Source: Phoebastria nigripes (taxonomy: Eukaryota; Chordata; Aves; Procellariiformes; Diomedeidae). Taken from it: a DNA stretch of 64,000 bases. Under the pieces are notes generated by a model. The model had not been told where the DNA came from and searched no databases. It worked only from the letters and a program-made list of their open reading frames with translations. This document shows, one piece after another, positions 28,001 through 41,412 of this stretch; position 1 is the first letter of the stretch; each line of letters opens with the position of its first letter. The DNA lies in contig JAYKAV010003129.1 in the NCBI GenBank assembly GCA_035582835.1, forward strand, positions 157,451 to 221,450, given 5' to 3'. Made by a program: the position numbers and the translations under genes.

Positions 28001-28446
28001 GCTAAGTTGGTGCTTTCTCATTCAGAAAAGAGACAGAAATGCAAAGTACCTGTCTTCTGTGGGTGCTTAGATCTGTGTGGAAAACATCTGCTTTACACTG
28101 GGAGTGCGTTGCTTAACTTTGCTCTTCTCCCTGCTCAGACCCCCCATATTCTGTCTCGGTACTGGAAATGTTTTTTGGATGATATTGGGAATTCATAGAA
28201 GTTCCTGGAAACAGTCACCTCTTGGGGTGCTGGCACTGAAACAGCTCAGCACCCTCCCCTTGAGCATCACCAGCTGCCTGCACCCACCCACTCACCACAG
28301 TGTGGCAGGGGCAGGCAAACCCCTGCAAGCTGAGGAGCTTAAAATTCCATTTCTCATCAGACTGCATTTCTTATGCTCCTTTCTAAGTGCTGCTTAAGCA
28401 TTTGTCATTACATTTACTCCAGTCGTGCTTGCTTGCTGTGGAGGCA

Positions 28447-28567
28447 AGCGCGGTGAGCATTGATCGGTGCCTCGGCTCTTCCCGGACGGGGCCGTGGCAG
28501 TGCCGGGGACTTTCGGTGCTTGCACCTTCCCGGGAGGCAGCGAGGTTGTCCATGCTCGCCTGCGTGA
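28447..28567. promoter_or_regulatory. Small CpG-rich patch
   Basis: By eye about 13 CpG dinucleotides fall within roughly 120 bases, against a CpG-poor background. It is too short to be called a CpG island. It could be a regulatory element or simply a GC-rich fragment of old inserted sequence. Confidence 0.3.
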
Positions 28568-28657
28568 GGCAGCCCCTTTGCTCTGCTCCAGGCACCAGAG
28601 CACAGACCTCTAGCTGCTTTGTGCAGCGCTTTTTCTAGATCTGTTTCATGCCTTTGA

Positions 28658-28677
28658 TTTTTTTTTTTTTTTTTTTT
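28658..28677 (+). repeat. Poly-T run
   Basis: A homopolymer of 20 T. It could be the tail of a minus-strand retro-insert, but no body of such an element was recognised next to it. Confidence 0.85.
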
Positions 28678-29824
28678 ATCATATAAGGGAAAACTGAAAT
28701 TCAGGATGGTGAGCTCTACTGCCAGGAAAGGCCCCTGAAAGCCAAGCAGAGGCTGGTGTCCTGGGACACTGCATGTTGTACGCCCTGTTGTCCTCTCTTC
28801 CTTCTCCTGCAAGCTTTTTGGTCTCAGTCACCTCTGCACATATCTGTTCCCCCCTTCCAGTTGACTTGCTCTTGCTTTCTTCTATGGTGCAGTGGAGGAT
28901 ATTTCCATTTTGCTATTGAATTTGCACTCTCTGCTTGACCAGCTTAGGAAACTGCTATACTTGGGCTTTATTTGAGATTTCTGGGGGAGGAAAAATCCAA
29001 CAGTAAACAAGCAGTGACTATTCAGTCTGCCCTGCTTCCCCCTCCTCCTTGCTGGGGTAGAAAAGACATTTCTCTAACAGAAATCACCCAGCCCCCTTGA
29101 CCTGCCCTGGAAAATACTGCCCAAACACATTTTCTGTAATGATCCCAGAGTAGCAGTCAATATTTAACAGTAGCTCTTTAAAGCTGCTTTCTGGGCTCTG
29201 AGGAAAATTCCTAAAGAAACAGTTTGTAGGAAATGTATTGGAAAATTAACTTCATGTTCATCAACACATCATTAACGGTTTTCTCACCCTAACAATCAAA
29301 ATGTCCGTGATTGTTTCCATCTTGGAAAAAGGTGAACACTGGCACCAGGCGATATGTTCTCTCATCATTTACTTATGGCAGTGCTGTTCCCAGGGGGCTG
29401 CAGCTTCCTAATGAGCGGGGACAGCAGAGGAAAAGGCATCTGGTGTGTTTATGAGCCTGTTTACAGCACGGAGTCCAAAAACAGTCAGTGTTGGAAGTGA
29501 TATTTTTTCAATTTTTACAAGAAACAGGCATAATTCATGAATTCCTTTTGCTGTTCTCAGTTTTCCTTCTTTCTCCTCTCTGTGCCTCCTTAGCCATCCA
29601 GTGCAGCTTATGATCTCTTCCTGTGTTTTCTGACATCTCTTTTTTTTTTTTTTCTGTGTCAGCCTTCTCTGCTGCAGGAACATCTCTTTTTTTTCTTTTC
29701 CCCCCCTCTTTCTTTTTGGATGCTGGTCTCTGAATGTATGGTTAGCTATAGGTGCCAAAGCTTAGTTTTCCTTTTACTTGCATGGGATAAATGTGAAGAC
29801 AACCCCCCTCCATGCACACACACA

Positions 29825-29868
29825 GGAGAGGATACATGTCTGTCATCCCTTCTGAATCAGGGATTCAG
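29825..29868 (+). repeat. Left arm of the 44-base inverted repeat
   Basis: This arm is identical over its full length to the reverse complement of 30860-30903. The inner end is followed by an ambiguous base at 29869, after which the two sides diverge. Confidence 0.95.
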
Positions 29869-30859
29869 NATCGGGACAGACACACACAATTTTTGATGAG
29901 TCTTAAGTGAGTTGTCTTAGAGCCTGCGATTCTCTCTGTGGCTTNCTACGAATAGTGACAACCAGAATTATCGGATAACTTGGCTGATGGTCCCCAGAGC
30001 AAAACTGCTGAAGGTTGGCAGGCTGTGTGTTCGCAGGGATAAATGTGGGCTGTGGAGCTCCTTTCTAAGACAGGTCACTGCTTTTAGGTGTCAGAATGAG
30101 AGGCTGTTCCCTGATAGCCTTGGAGAGGTCACCCTTCAGCTTCCTGCAAGGGTCTCCAGGAAGACAACCATGAACCCCATTTCAGGTGAGAGGAGGGAGG
30201 TAAAGCAGCAGCTTACAGTTGTGAGGAAGAGGAGGCAGAGAAAGGGTTTGCAGGGCGACATGGCTGAAGGGACACCTTGGGGTATGACCTTTCCCAGGAT
30301 CTTCTGGTAGCGTGTGAACAGCNGGAAGGTAAAACGTCCAGAGAGAAGAGTTTTGCAATTATGGAGGTGAGGATTTTGTTTACATGGAAATTGTTGGGGT
30401 AAAGAACTGGCAAGGTGTGGATATAGCCGGGACACCCCAGCTGAGGATGATCCTAAATTATGAGGCTGAGTTAATTGTGTGATCAAGGTGTTGACCACAG
30501 TGATGGAGAGAAGTGTGTGGTGAATGCGGTGAGAGAAGGTGATGTCTTCAGCCTTCACTAGACCTGAAGGACAGACCTCCTCAGGCTGGGAGGGAGAGAG
30601 ACTGAAATTGGGGTTTGAACTGAAGGAGAAGCGTGTCTGGAGCTAAAAGGTGCATCTGTGAATCCTCAACACGGAACTGTTAATTAAAGATATGTTGGTG
30701 GATGAAATTATGCAGAAACAAATGAGAAGCAAAGACAAATGAGGCAGTTTGCTGAGAACTGCATAGAAAACTAANGAAGGTGTTGAAGAGGATTCTCCAA
30801 ATGACAGGCTGCAGGATAGATTTCGTGTAAATATGTGGAGTTTAGGAGAGAGGAGCTAT

Positions 30860-30903
30860 CTGAATCCCTGATTCAGAAGGGATGACAGACATGTATCCTC
30901 TCC
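30860..30903 (-). repeat. Right arm of the 44-base inverted repeat
   Basis: Reverse complement of the left arm with no mismatch. Outside it, both sides share a weak C-rich/G-rich similarity (ACCCCCCTC near 29800 against GAGGGGGT near 30915), so the inverted homology may extend imperfectly outward. Confidence 0.95.
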
Positions 30904-30907
30904 CGTG

Positions 30908-33900
30908 GGCGCTGAGGGGGTCAGGAGAGGCTACAGCAGAGTGTGGTGGGCAGGACTGAGACTGATAGTTTGGGGCNGAAGTGAAAGAAAGGGCATCTCA
31001 CAATTGAGACATCTGTAAGCAGTGCTGTTAATGACCCTGGAGAAAACGAGGATGATGCAGAAGCAGTCAAAAGGTGCATGGGGTGGTGGGGATATTGTTC
31101 CCTTCACAATGGGCTTGCGGGTGGCCAGTCTGGTGGCAATGGAGAAGTAGAGTTGTGTTGGAAAATGATAAAAATGAAAGAGGTGGCACAGGACTTCAGG
31201 TGGAGGAATTCAGTCTGGNCATTGAATAGCTATGGGACGCATGGCCCGCCTGGTTGAGCGAGGTAGGCAAGAGCAAGTGCTGTGAGCCATGCCCTCATTT
31301 GCGTTTAAACTGCCTTTTCCTTTGTGGGTGAACATGGCTAAGTAATCTCCTGTTTTGCTCATTNTGACACTAAAAAGGGAATAACAATAGAGTAACAAAA
31401 AAAAGATTAATTTTTAAACAGCAATTGCCTTTCTGTTGATAGTGCTGACAGCTCGCTAGCACCTTCCAATTACAGTATTTGTGTGTCTTCCCTTTGCCTC
31501 AGTTCCTGCAGCTGCACGCCTACAACAAGATCTGCAGTGTCAGTCATCAGCTTCTAATNTACCGCTGTTCCCCCTTGCCTGTTGGGAAAGTGAGTGTGAA
31601 AGTGGGGTTTGTCTTGGATGAAGAAATCCTGCTTGTAGTGGTTGTTACCAGTATTTTCTTCTGACTGCAAACGGCTGCGCGTGTTAAGGGATGTTGCTGA
31701 GAGCTGATGCGCATGCATTTCATTGGCTTCTGGGCTTTATGTATTTATTGTTCAGTGTCTTTGCTTCCCTGGGCACCATCCCCTGGAGGGACAGTGCAGG
31801 AGGGGACAGTGGGTACCCAGCAAGGCACAGATGGTGCAGGCTCCAGTGGGGATATCTCTGTGCAGAGAGGCTGGGCACAGCCACCACTGCTGACACTTCT
31901 GCACTTAACCAATGGCTCTGGAAGTCCCAACGTGTTACTGTCTCCCTCCGCTTGAAGGACTTGTCATGCAATAAAGGCTGGTGGGAAACATGCAATGTAC
32001 GTCCATGAAATCTGTTGTGATAATCTGATTTTGACTGCAGAAAATATGTAGTAAGGATTTGTTCTAGAAAAGTTTTAATAATGCCTCATACTTTCCGTAA
32101 TTGGACTTTCACACAGGCTGTTATAGGGTTGTGCTCTTCTAAATACCTGCAGCACTGAACTGGCTTTGTTTATAGTCTGTGTTTAATGCTCTATAGTGTG
32201 AGCTGCCTCNGTGGTGTCTGTTGTTCCTTCTGTAACACTGTGGAGTGCACGCATGGTCCTTGCGGAAGTAGCTTTACCAGATGCCTTTTAAGTGTGATGA
32301 CTGTGATGGGTTAATGTGCGTTTGGTGGACTTGGGGGCCCTGTTGTCCCCAGGGTTTGGGCACTGTGGTGGGGTCAGGAGCGCCTGTGCCTTGTCTTGCC
32401 TGGACTGGGGCAGCCCTGGGACTGGTCCCTGGCCTGGTGTCCCCAGGGAGAGACTGGGGATGTTATGTTATGCCTCAGCTCAGAAATGGCATATCAGACA
32501 AGTCCAGGTCAAGGTGAACATGTCTTCTGTTTAACAGTCGGGGAACTATTTTTCCTTTCACTTCTGTTTTTATTTGTATTTATAACCCAAGCAAGTGTTC
32601 GGGACAAATGAATCTTAAAAAAAAAAAAAAAANAATGCCTGTTAGCTGTTATTCTAGAAAGGCCACAAGCAGCGCGGTAGACCTTATGCTTAAAAAGATG
32701 TTGAGGACATCAACAGACTTGTAATAATGCCTCTTAAATTTTTGGCTCACTTTCTGTAGAGTACCATCCAGCTCTTCAGCTCCCCCCTCTGCTCATGTTT
32801 TTCAGTACCTTAAATCATGACCGCAAATAGTAGCAGGATGAGCTCCATGTCCTGGCATCCCTGTGCCCCCATGCAGTGTTTGCCCTGGAAATGTGGTGCC
32901 AGGCAAGCACCGACGATTGGCTTTCATAAAACACAGACTGGTACCACAACAGTGTTGCAGATTCACACCCAGAAATACCAGTTTGGTATTTGCAACCAAC
33001 TCTAGTTTCACCATGTGGGTGCTGCCTTTTCCCTTGGTCCCACAAATCTGTTGCTTCAATAGTTTCAAATGGAGCATCTTGCTCTGGTGCAAGCAGGTAG
33101 GAAGTGTGNGTTGCCCTCTACTCGCCTCTTCCCAACAGCGATCACTTTCTAGACCTGGTTCATTCATAAGATTTAAAATTGAAATAATTAAATCATTTGA
33201 ATAACTATATAACTCATACCTATGTGAATAAATTCCTCTGAAACAGGATAGTAGTGATAGTGTAAATTAAGTTACTTTAGCACCTACTTGTTCATACAGT
33301 NCAGAACAAAGGATTCACGATAACTGATGTTGCCAGTGAAGAGACCTGTGCAAATGCAGGTGTAACGCATGGGGGGGGGAAGAGTGGAACAGATAATCTG
33401 TGGAACAAGAGAGTGAAGAGTTTGAGCCCTGAGTCTGCATCAGTGCAAACAGTAATTCTGGTGGTAGGATGTTGTGCTGGACCCCAAGGAAAGCCCTTGG
33501 CTTTAAGTGGGGCTGAGCTGGCAGCTGGCAGTAATTGCATTTCAAGATCTAGAAGCAGATTCTGGAGAAATTACACTAATGTCTTCAAGGGGAATGACTT
33601 CATATTCGGACCTGTGCAACTGAAAGCCAAATCTGACCCGAATGGGGGTGTTGTGCACAGTGCAGTACACNCAGTGCGATGCTCACACGTGTGCCTGGCA
33701 TGTTTGCGGGGTNGCTGCGGGGCCCCGAGTGCACCAGTGGTCCTCAACGTCTCGACCATCCTGCTGACGTGCCTGGAGATGCCCCGTTGGGCAAACGAGC
33801 TCATTACAATGTGCTGTTATTGCACTTATGTTTATGGCTGCCATAATTACACACACGAACTCTCTGTTCACATAGCAGTGATGATCTAGCCCTAAAATGA

Positions 33901-35227
33901 GAATAGATTTTCTTAAACTTATTTTCTGTTTAAATGAGGTGATTTCATTCTTGTCCCTGCTTGTGGAAACTGGTACGATACACGTGATAAGCATGAATGA
34001 TATATGTAATATATTGCCCATGGGAAGCGTTGTAGGTTATGGTAATGCTGGGATGTATGTGTGAGGGCTGAAAGAAGCCAGAGAGATGTAGAAATGGACT
34101 TTGTCAAGTGTAATTCATCCCAGGATAACGTAGGTATATGTACGTAATGGGATTCTCGGCTCCTCTGCTTGATGCCCTTTGCTATGCAATGAGGGTTGTA
34201 TTATTATGCTGCTGTTCCTGCACTCACTGCATCCTGATCGTGCCATCTCTTCCGGCTGCCTTTCCTCCATAAAGTCATTTCCCTGAGATCATCTTTCAGC
34301 CTGTGATTTATCTGACTCCCAGACTAGGTGCTTTGAGCTCTGCGGTTCTGCACGTGAAGACATTTCCAGCATGTCTGCAGTTGTATATCTCCTAATTTTT
34401 ACCAGCCTTTTAGTGTTTCCGTTTTTATGGGTGCTAATACCTTCCTGCTCACAGGGAAAAAAGCTGGGTTTAGGGAAAGAAGAAAGGATGGAGGACCTGG
34501 GGGGTAACAGGGATTTCCACGGGCTAAATGCAATTGCTCCTTTTTTACAGCCCTGTCATTTGGAGGCAGCAGATCCCCTATGAGCTGGTTATCTTCACCA
34601 ATAACACACCTTCAGTTCCTCCCTGGATTTCTGAGTGCTTTTGCTGAGTAAAATACAGCGGCTTTGTAATTCTCCCAATATGTTTTGTGCTATGGCAGTT
34701 GTCAGCACCACCCTCTTGCCCGGTCTACATCTACTGGCTCCACTTTATCTCCCTTTTCGCTGCAAAAAAGAACATGTGAGAGGGGCTGGAGTCACTGGGG
34801 GACGATGAACAGTACCTGAGGCTGGCGTGTGCTGCTGAGAGCATTTAGTGAGCAGGGGGAGCACTCTCATCTGGAGGTTGCATCAGGAAGCTGGGGGGGA
34901 AGAAGGAGATGCACAAGAGGCTCTACAAGCCAACAAAATCAGATAAAAGCAGCCTTTTAGGAAGAGCTGGATTTGGTATTTGTGGTCTGCATTCATTTAT
35001 TGCTTTCATCCACCCACCTGTCTTATTGCAGAGAGGTGCTTGCTTGCATCCACATAAGTGTTGTTATGGATTTATACTTGCACAGGTAAAAGCTGAAATA
35101 CTTTAAAAGCTGCATTTAAGTTCTATCTGGGTGATCAGACACTACTGCCAGCAGTGTGCTCTCTGCTGCTGGGGATTTGAGAGACTTCCCATCAGCATTG
35201 CCCGGGGCCTCCAAAATCCCAGTTTGC
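30908..35227 (+). other. KCTD16: KCTD16 intron, no gene seen
   Basis: Mixed composition with many single ambiguous bases. The first 350 bases continue the purine-rich character of the inverted-repeat interior and may belong to the same inserted DNA. An A run with one N lies at 32617-32635, and a G run at about 33371-33379. No gene was recognised. Confidence 0.6.
32617..32635 (+). repeat. Poly-A run with one ambiguous base
   Basis: Sixteen A, one N, two A. It could be the degraded tail of a + strand retro-insert, but the sequence before it does not resemble a known element or gene. Confidence 0.8.
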
Positions 35228-35256
35228 TTTTGTTCCAAGTTCTTTTTGGAACAAAA
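35228..35256 (+). repeat. Perfect 10-base-stem hairpin
   Basis: TTTTGTTCCA and TGGAACAAAA are separated by nine bases, giving a perfect 10-pair stem. The stem is AT-rich and short, well below the length of a microRNA precursor, so it is recorded as a structural palindrome only. Confidence 0.85.
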
Positions 35257-38200
35257 CCAAGATAGTCCATTTACGAATACTTGAGCACTGAGAACCAGGA
35301 GCTAAGGAACTGGAAATGGGAGGTTGCGTTGAGAACCTGCTCTCAGNGCACTGACTAGCAATATGGCGATGAGCCTGTGAACTGCTTCAAAATTGTATGG
35401 TGTGTTGTGTGTGGTTTTTGTTTTTGTGGGGTTTTTTTGCTTTTTTTTTTTTAGGAGAGCTGGCATGGCCAGGCTGTTCTCCTGCTCTCCACGGAGAGCT
35501 GGAACAGTGGGGTTTTAGGTTTAGTTTCTGTTTGTGTTTGAATGCACATCNGTAAATATTTATCCTTTTGGATGCTCCAAGTCATTTGGGGTGCAGTTTT
35601 AGGGTCTGAATTCACAATTCACTCAAGTCAGTGGGGAGACGCTGATTTTTGGAGGAATTTGGACTGGGCACTTGAGCTCTGGCTGTCAGGCTGGGCTGGG
35701 AGGCAGCTCCCGGGACAGGGTACCACACATCAGCCTCTCTGTGTTTTGTGTATGGGATAACCCCAAGAGCAGTGTAGCTGTGTGCAGGGTGTATAGATAT
35801 TCCTTAGCTTAGCCTATGCTTTTTGTCCATCATAGAAGGGANCAAAGCTTGAGTCCTGACTTAAACGTTCAACAGATACTGGACACCTTCAGATACAGAC
35901 CCTCAATTTGTTTCATCACGGGCAGCAGGGCTGGNTGTGGAGAACTGGCTCTGAGCTAGAGTTTGCTAACCTGGGGAGGGTGTCCTGAGGAGTGCAGGTG
36001 GTCAGGAGCTAAGGACTGTGCCTAGCACCCACGGTGAGCTCGTCGAGCTGCCTGCCAGCCCATGGGCACCCAGCAGTGTCCACCCACTCCCCAGGAGCTG
36101 ATTTCGGGTGGGTACAGCCCTGCGAGGGATGGGGGGAAAGCCCATCCACCCATCACTCCTACTTCCAGCACTCAGGAGTGATTTATCTTCTTGTTTTGTG
36201 GAGTTTCCTTTCTAAAGAATCTTCAGTGAAGCATATCCTAAGATAGCAGCAATCCTTTCTGCCNGGTGTTGCAGTGACGACAGCTGATATCAGCCCAGCT
36301 CCCGCTGTCTCTGCTTCGCTGCTCCCTAATGAGCAAAACAAATGGGATGTGGGCACAAGCCTGTGTGGAGGAGCAAATGTAGAAGAGCAGGAATAAGTGA
36401 CCCTGGGTATGTGTCGCTGTAGCCAGGCTCAAGTGTCTGTTGGTCTCTCTAATGCTGGAGTTATCACTCTGCCTTTCTAGTCCTGCATACGTGTTTTTCT
36501 CAGAGTGCCAATTAGAGTATAAATAATTATTTAATTACACAATTTTTGCTAACCGCTTTGTTCTCTATCTTGTCTTTGATTGCTCAGGAGCGTTTCAGGT
36601 TGAAATAATTGCATGTTCAGGGTATTTGCTTAGAAGCTGGTAATTATTAATTTCCTCATCAATTCATTTTCCATGTGCGTTTGCTGCACGATGGGCTCTC
36701 AGAGCAGCAGGTCATGCCGGAGAGTGGATAATGGAGATCACAGGCCACTTCTTCCCTAACACAGAGTGCAATTACAGATAGCGACTTTCCTGCTGCCTCC
36801 GAGGAAGGATGGTGACGTTTGCTTTGTTTTACTGCAATTGCATCATCGTAGTTCCAGTCAGCCTAATCATTTCTTGGTCTTAACTAATCTTCCATATATT
36901 TTCTGTGCCTTTTCAACTGTATGGTTATGTAATATAATTATCTTGTATCTTTTATTTGATGACCCTGTTTTATTAGTAATGATGTGCTAATTATTCTGGT
37001 TCTGTGTGTGTTGATAATTGCTTCGTATTATGATAGTAGTTAAAAGATCACAAATAATATGTAGCACCTCATCTTATGAGCTGTTATTAACTTGTACAGT
37101 AGCCCACTGAAGAGTTTAAACTCAGTTTAAAGTTTCCATTGCTTGAGTGGAGGTAATGTATAGCTGTGATGAATGTGATAAAATCCTCATCTCCACCCNC
37201 CTTTAGACTTCACTGCAAATGCCTAATTACTCTTTCCCACAATTAGACCCATTTTGAACTTTCTAACTGTGAAATAAAAAAAAAAATCCAGTTTCTTATG
37301 TCTCTTAAAAATGTGGTAATGAACCTTTCACGGACGCTTGAGCCAGGTGCAGGATGAACGTGGTAGGGGAGACCTCAGGCTCCCTCCTGGTCCTGACACC
37401 ANNTTTCACTAAAACTTTCTGCTCTGCTATAAAACAGTGAGGTTGGCCTTAATTCCTTCTCCAGCCAGGGCTTTATCCAAAGAGCACTGAAGTCAATGGG
37501 CCTTGAAGACCGTTGGGCTGTGTGTGCGTAGCAAGCAATCCTTTGTGGTGGAGCAGGGTTACCAAGGGGGAAATCCCACAAGCGGGGCCAGGTCCTTGGT
37601 GACTTGTGCTTCCATTCCCATGCCATCTTGGTGATCTTCAGAAGCAGATTCCTGATGAGAGAGAGATTAAATTTGTCCTGATAAGCATCGTGAGATTGCT
37701 TTCATGATAATATCTTGCCACAGGCTTTCTAATGGCTTCTTTGACTGTCAAATGGCACAAAGAAAAGTTGCACAACCTGATTCATTTTCCACATTTTATG
37801 CTCATAACTAGATTTCTGAATTTCACTAAGTTGGGATTAAAAAACTAGGTAAGTCAGCNTCACTGTTGTTTTATATTTAGTTTCTTCTTGGATCTTCTAG
37901 TTGGCAAACACTGACTGAATTCCCATAACGGTTGGGATAAATTTAAATTTTAAAGAAAATGCCATTGTGACTATAATGTTTAAGAGGAAGAGAAATAGTT
38001 CTGTTAACGATGGGGAGAAATACAGGGGCTTCTGGAGCAGAAGTGTTAACGGTACCTTGCCTGGAGCAGTGGGTGCCTTGGAGGCAGACGCAAGTCGTTG
38101 TCTTTCCCATGTAACTCTGGAATTGGCTATTCACAGGGAATAATTTCTGTTGGAGTCTCTTCCATGCGCTGAAACATGGAATTTTATATGCTTGTTTTAT

Positions 38201-41200
38201 ACATCTAAATCCCTTGTCTAGCAAGTTTCATAAATGCATGAATTGTAGAATGTCATCTTTACAGCTGGTGCCTGCTCCTGGCCACAGCGATGCCTGGAGG
38301 CTGCCAGTCCCACGGGGAAAGAGTGGGTTTCCTTGGAAAAATTCTATGGTCTCTCACTGAACTTAAAANTTTGTTCTTGCACTCTTTTTCTTTTAAACCA
38401 AGATCAGTATCTCAGCTTCCGAAAGATATATGTGGAAACACTTAAATTCTCTCTCCTGGATTTTGTAAGAGTTTAGAAAGACTAATAAAATCTGACATAT
38501 GAGACAAAACAATTATCAAAATGNATGTATAATTGCTGAATACATAGCAGTGGAGGAAGGTGCTTTGCAATGTGTTCTGTAACAAATAGGAAACAAATAA
38601 CTGTTTGAGAAGGATTTAATTCACCTGGATGAATTTAGTTAAGCAGGCATTAAACAAGTTTACCCAGAGTATATGCTGTCTTATTTTTTTTAATTATGTG
38701 AAAATGCTCCTTGCTATATTTGTGCACGCTACCTTGAGATTTTTATTAACTTCAGTGTTTTCATTAGCTACCTGTAATTAAATATTTATGGTACAGTACA
38801 TTGACATTTCTATAAAATATTGAAAACAGAAAGGAAATATGTTTTCAGGAAATGGAGAATCGGATTAATATAGGGTGTAGAGTTCAGTGTAACGCTGGAT
38901 GGGGTTGGTTTTGTGCCCCACAAGGACAAGTGGGTGTTGATGTTCGGCAGTGTTGGGTTCTGCTCTATGCAAGCTCCATAGTCAAACTGGGGGCTCTGAC
39001 CAACTGTGAGCCTGGGACCAACTGGGTCATGAGCATTAAGAAATAAAACACAGCTGCCAGGAAGGGCAAACAACAGCGATCTTTCACAGCAGCAAACTTT
39101 TCTGCCTGGGCTCTGCTGTTTTTCTCAAATTAATGTCTTCTGTTGGGATCTGTGCTAGTTTGGCATGAGCAGAGTAGCATTTAGCATTTGTCCTCTTAAA
39201 TCACGTTGTCAGTGTTTGTAATTCAGGCTAGTAAAATAGGCAAGAAATACTTGTGTGGTAGACCTCACAGGGCCATAAAATTTGGGAGGTTTAGTTAGAT
39301 TTAATTAGTGACATGAGACTTTGTCAGACTCTTCCCTTGCAGAACCCTGTCTGCCTTCCTCGGCTGCACTGGCTAACCCAACACAGTCCTTGCAGAAGAG
39401 ACTCCTTTAGCCGAGGCTCCCATCTCTGAGTCCACAAATTAGTTAGAAAAGGGACTGCTTGACAAAAAGTGAATCTTCATATTTTACTGTGAACGGTTCC
39501 CAAGATGAAAATCAAGCCCCCTGCAGCAACCTGGGGCCACCCCACATGTTGTGCCTACAGTACAGCTCTCATTTCCTTCTGCCTCGGCACGATGTCAGGC
39601 AGAATACCTTTCCCTGTGCAGCAGAAATAAATGATTACTTAAAAGTTACAGTATTTTGTTAATTTAAAGATGTACGTGGGAATTTCTGAGAATAAAGGAA
39701 AATCGATCCAAGACCAAAGTAGAATGCATTTTTGCCTTTTGTTGTTGATTTCATTATGGTTGTGTCAAGTGTAGTTGATATTATATAGGGCAAAGAATTC
39801 AGAAAACCATTTTGGCTTGTTGGCTTTAAAAAAAAAAAAGGCAGCATTTCATTTAGGCAAAAAGCTCAGTAGCTATTACAGCAAGGCTTTTTTCTTTTTA
39901 AACAAGTAATGCATTTTTGTTTAAATAAAGGAAAGAACAGACTATTTATTACTGTTCAGAAATCTGTATGGCATTAGCAGCTGTGTAAATTAGTTTAACT
40001 TCATTGACTTCCACAGAAATAAACCGATTCATCTCTGCTGAGAATCTGGTTCCATGGGACTTAATTGATTTTCAAGCTGACATTTTTATTAGTAATAACA
40101 TTTAAGGTTTAGATAATAGTCATCAAATATTTGCCTACTAGTCTACACAACATCTTTTCTAGGTAAATAAGGTTATTGTATGTATATAAATCTGGATAAA
40201 TAGATAGATTAAAATCTANAAATTATGTTTATAATTAACCAACAGATAAGATGTAGAAGGTGAGGTTGCCTGTCCTGAACCATACAATGAGAGACCGCGA
40301 TTACACTGAGCAGTGTATGGCGACCAGCACACCTCCGGGATGGGGAACTGGTGTCATATTGTCACCTGAAATGTGGATTCCGTTCCTAGGGTCCTGGTTA
40401 CGAAACAGACCTCAAAGATTCAAAAGATCAGGTTGATTTGGTGAGCACAAGCACCAAATGGTCTTCATTTTTAAGCAATGCAGAATTTATGCATATTCTG
40501 CAGATGTATATTTATGTATATATATTNAAAAATGCATAAAATACATGTTAATCATGTAAATGGTTCGGAAGAACCCCGTGGTGTTTCTGCTGGTGCTGTT
40601 GCGAGGATGTCGCCTGTGCGCTGCTCTGTTATCTCTCACCCTGCTGTATTTACCTTTTAGGTAAAGGGAAAATAAGACCCCAGTTATCTGGCTAGATGCA
40701 GACCTGTGCCTGTATTTGCAGTCTCCCATGTGCTCTGCNTGACCCAAATCCGCCTGCAACTGCTGGGCAGCCCCGGTGTGTCCGTGCCCCCATGTCCCGC
40801 TGGGCTCGTGCCTGCCTTACCTCCCAGAAGGTGAGGTTAGGAGCAAGGTCCTTGTTAAATTAATTCTGACCCATTGGCTGCATCCTNGGTGCTGCTGGGA
40901 TTGTGCGAGATATGGGTTTTGGGTCTGTTCTGGGCTTTATTCTTGCAAAAACTGTAACGTTTTCCCTCCAGTATTGGGGAGCTCAGACATTCTTGCTCCT
41001 GTGAGTGTGGTCACCGTCCCCTCTTCCTCTATGGAGGAGGAGCTGTCTTGAGATCATGACTCTAATGAGGTTTNCAGTAGCTGAAAATAAGGTTTATTTC
41101 CTTATTTCACTGCGAAACAGCACAGAGTGCCTGCTGCAGGCTTTCGGCATAAATGCAAGGATGGCAGCTGCTGTTCTGTGTAGCAGCACCCAACTCACTT

Positions 41201-41289
41201 GACATCAAATCAGTAAACCAGGATCCAGGCCTTGCCCAAAAGTTGTCCTCAAAGCAAAACCCTCTGAATGAATCCCTGTGAAAAAGTGG
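35257..41289 (+). other. KCTD16: KCTD16 intron, no gene seen
   Basis: AT-rich non-coding sequence with no open frame that resembles a known family. A two-base gap lies at 37402-37403, and single ambiguous bases are scattered. Confidence 0.65.
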
Positions 41290-41412
41290 TTTTTTTTTTT
41301 AATATATTTATATGCACACACATAATATTATCATATATGTTATAATATAAATGTTAAATATATATGATACTACTGTTATTACTATATTATATATGTTATA
41401 TATTATTATATA
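41290..41412. repeat. AT-rich imperfect palindromic block
   Basis: About 120 bases of TATA-rich sequence with many overlapping self-complementary words such as ATATATGTTATAATATAAAT and TATATATT. It starts with a run of T and contains a short CACACACA stretch. It can extrude or misalign and is a typical site of length variation. The TATA-like words have no gene context. Confidence 0.7.

Larger units (their letters stand above)
25062..29820 (+). other. KCTD16: KCTD16 intron, no gene seen
   Basis: Mostly AT-rich non-coding sequence. A small CpG-rich patch lies at 28447-28567, and a run of 20 T at 28658-28677. Open frames are short and match nothing I recognise. Confidence 0.65.
29821..30907. 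mobile_element. Candidate DNA transposon or fold-back insertion with long inverted ends
   Basis: A 44-base sequence at 29825-29868 recurs as a perfect reverse complement at 30860-30903; with the next four outer bases (CACA against CACG) the match is 47 of 48. The arms begin GGAGAGGATACATGTCTG when read inward. Each arm ends in a 7-base palindrome, CTGAATC and GATTCAG around AGG. The roughly 990-base interior is purine-rich on the + strand, with a 140-codon open frame on the minus strand (30136-30558) that contains one ambiguous codon and matches no transposase I recognise. No clear target-site duplication is visible. A non-autonomous DNA transposon fits the geometry. Other explanations are an inverted local duplication or a chimeric assembly join. 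Confidence 0.5.

Noticed and set aside
30136..30558. A 140-codon minus-strand frame inside the inverted-repeat unit, considered as a transposase remnant
   Set aside because: No catalytic motif or transposase-like region was visible and one codon is ambiguous. It is not listed as a gene, though the unit itself is reported.
35228..35256. Short hairpin considered as a microRNA precursor
   Set aside because: The stem has only ten pairs with a nine-base loop, too short for Drosha or Dicer processing.
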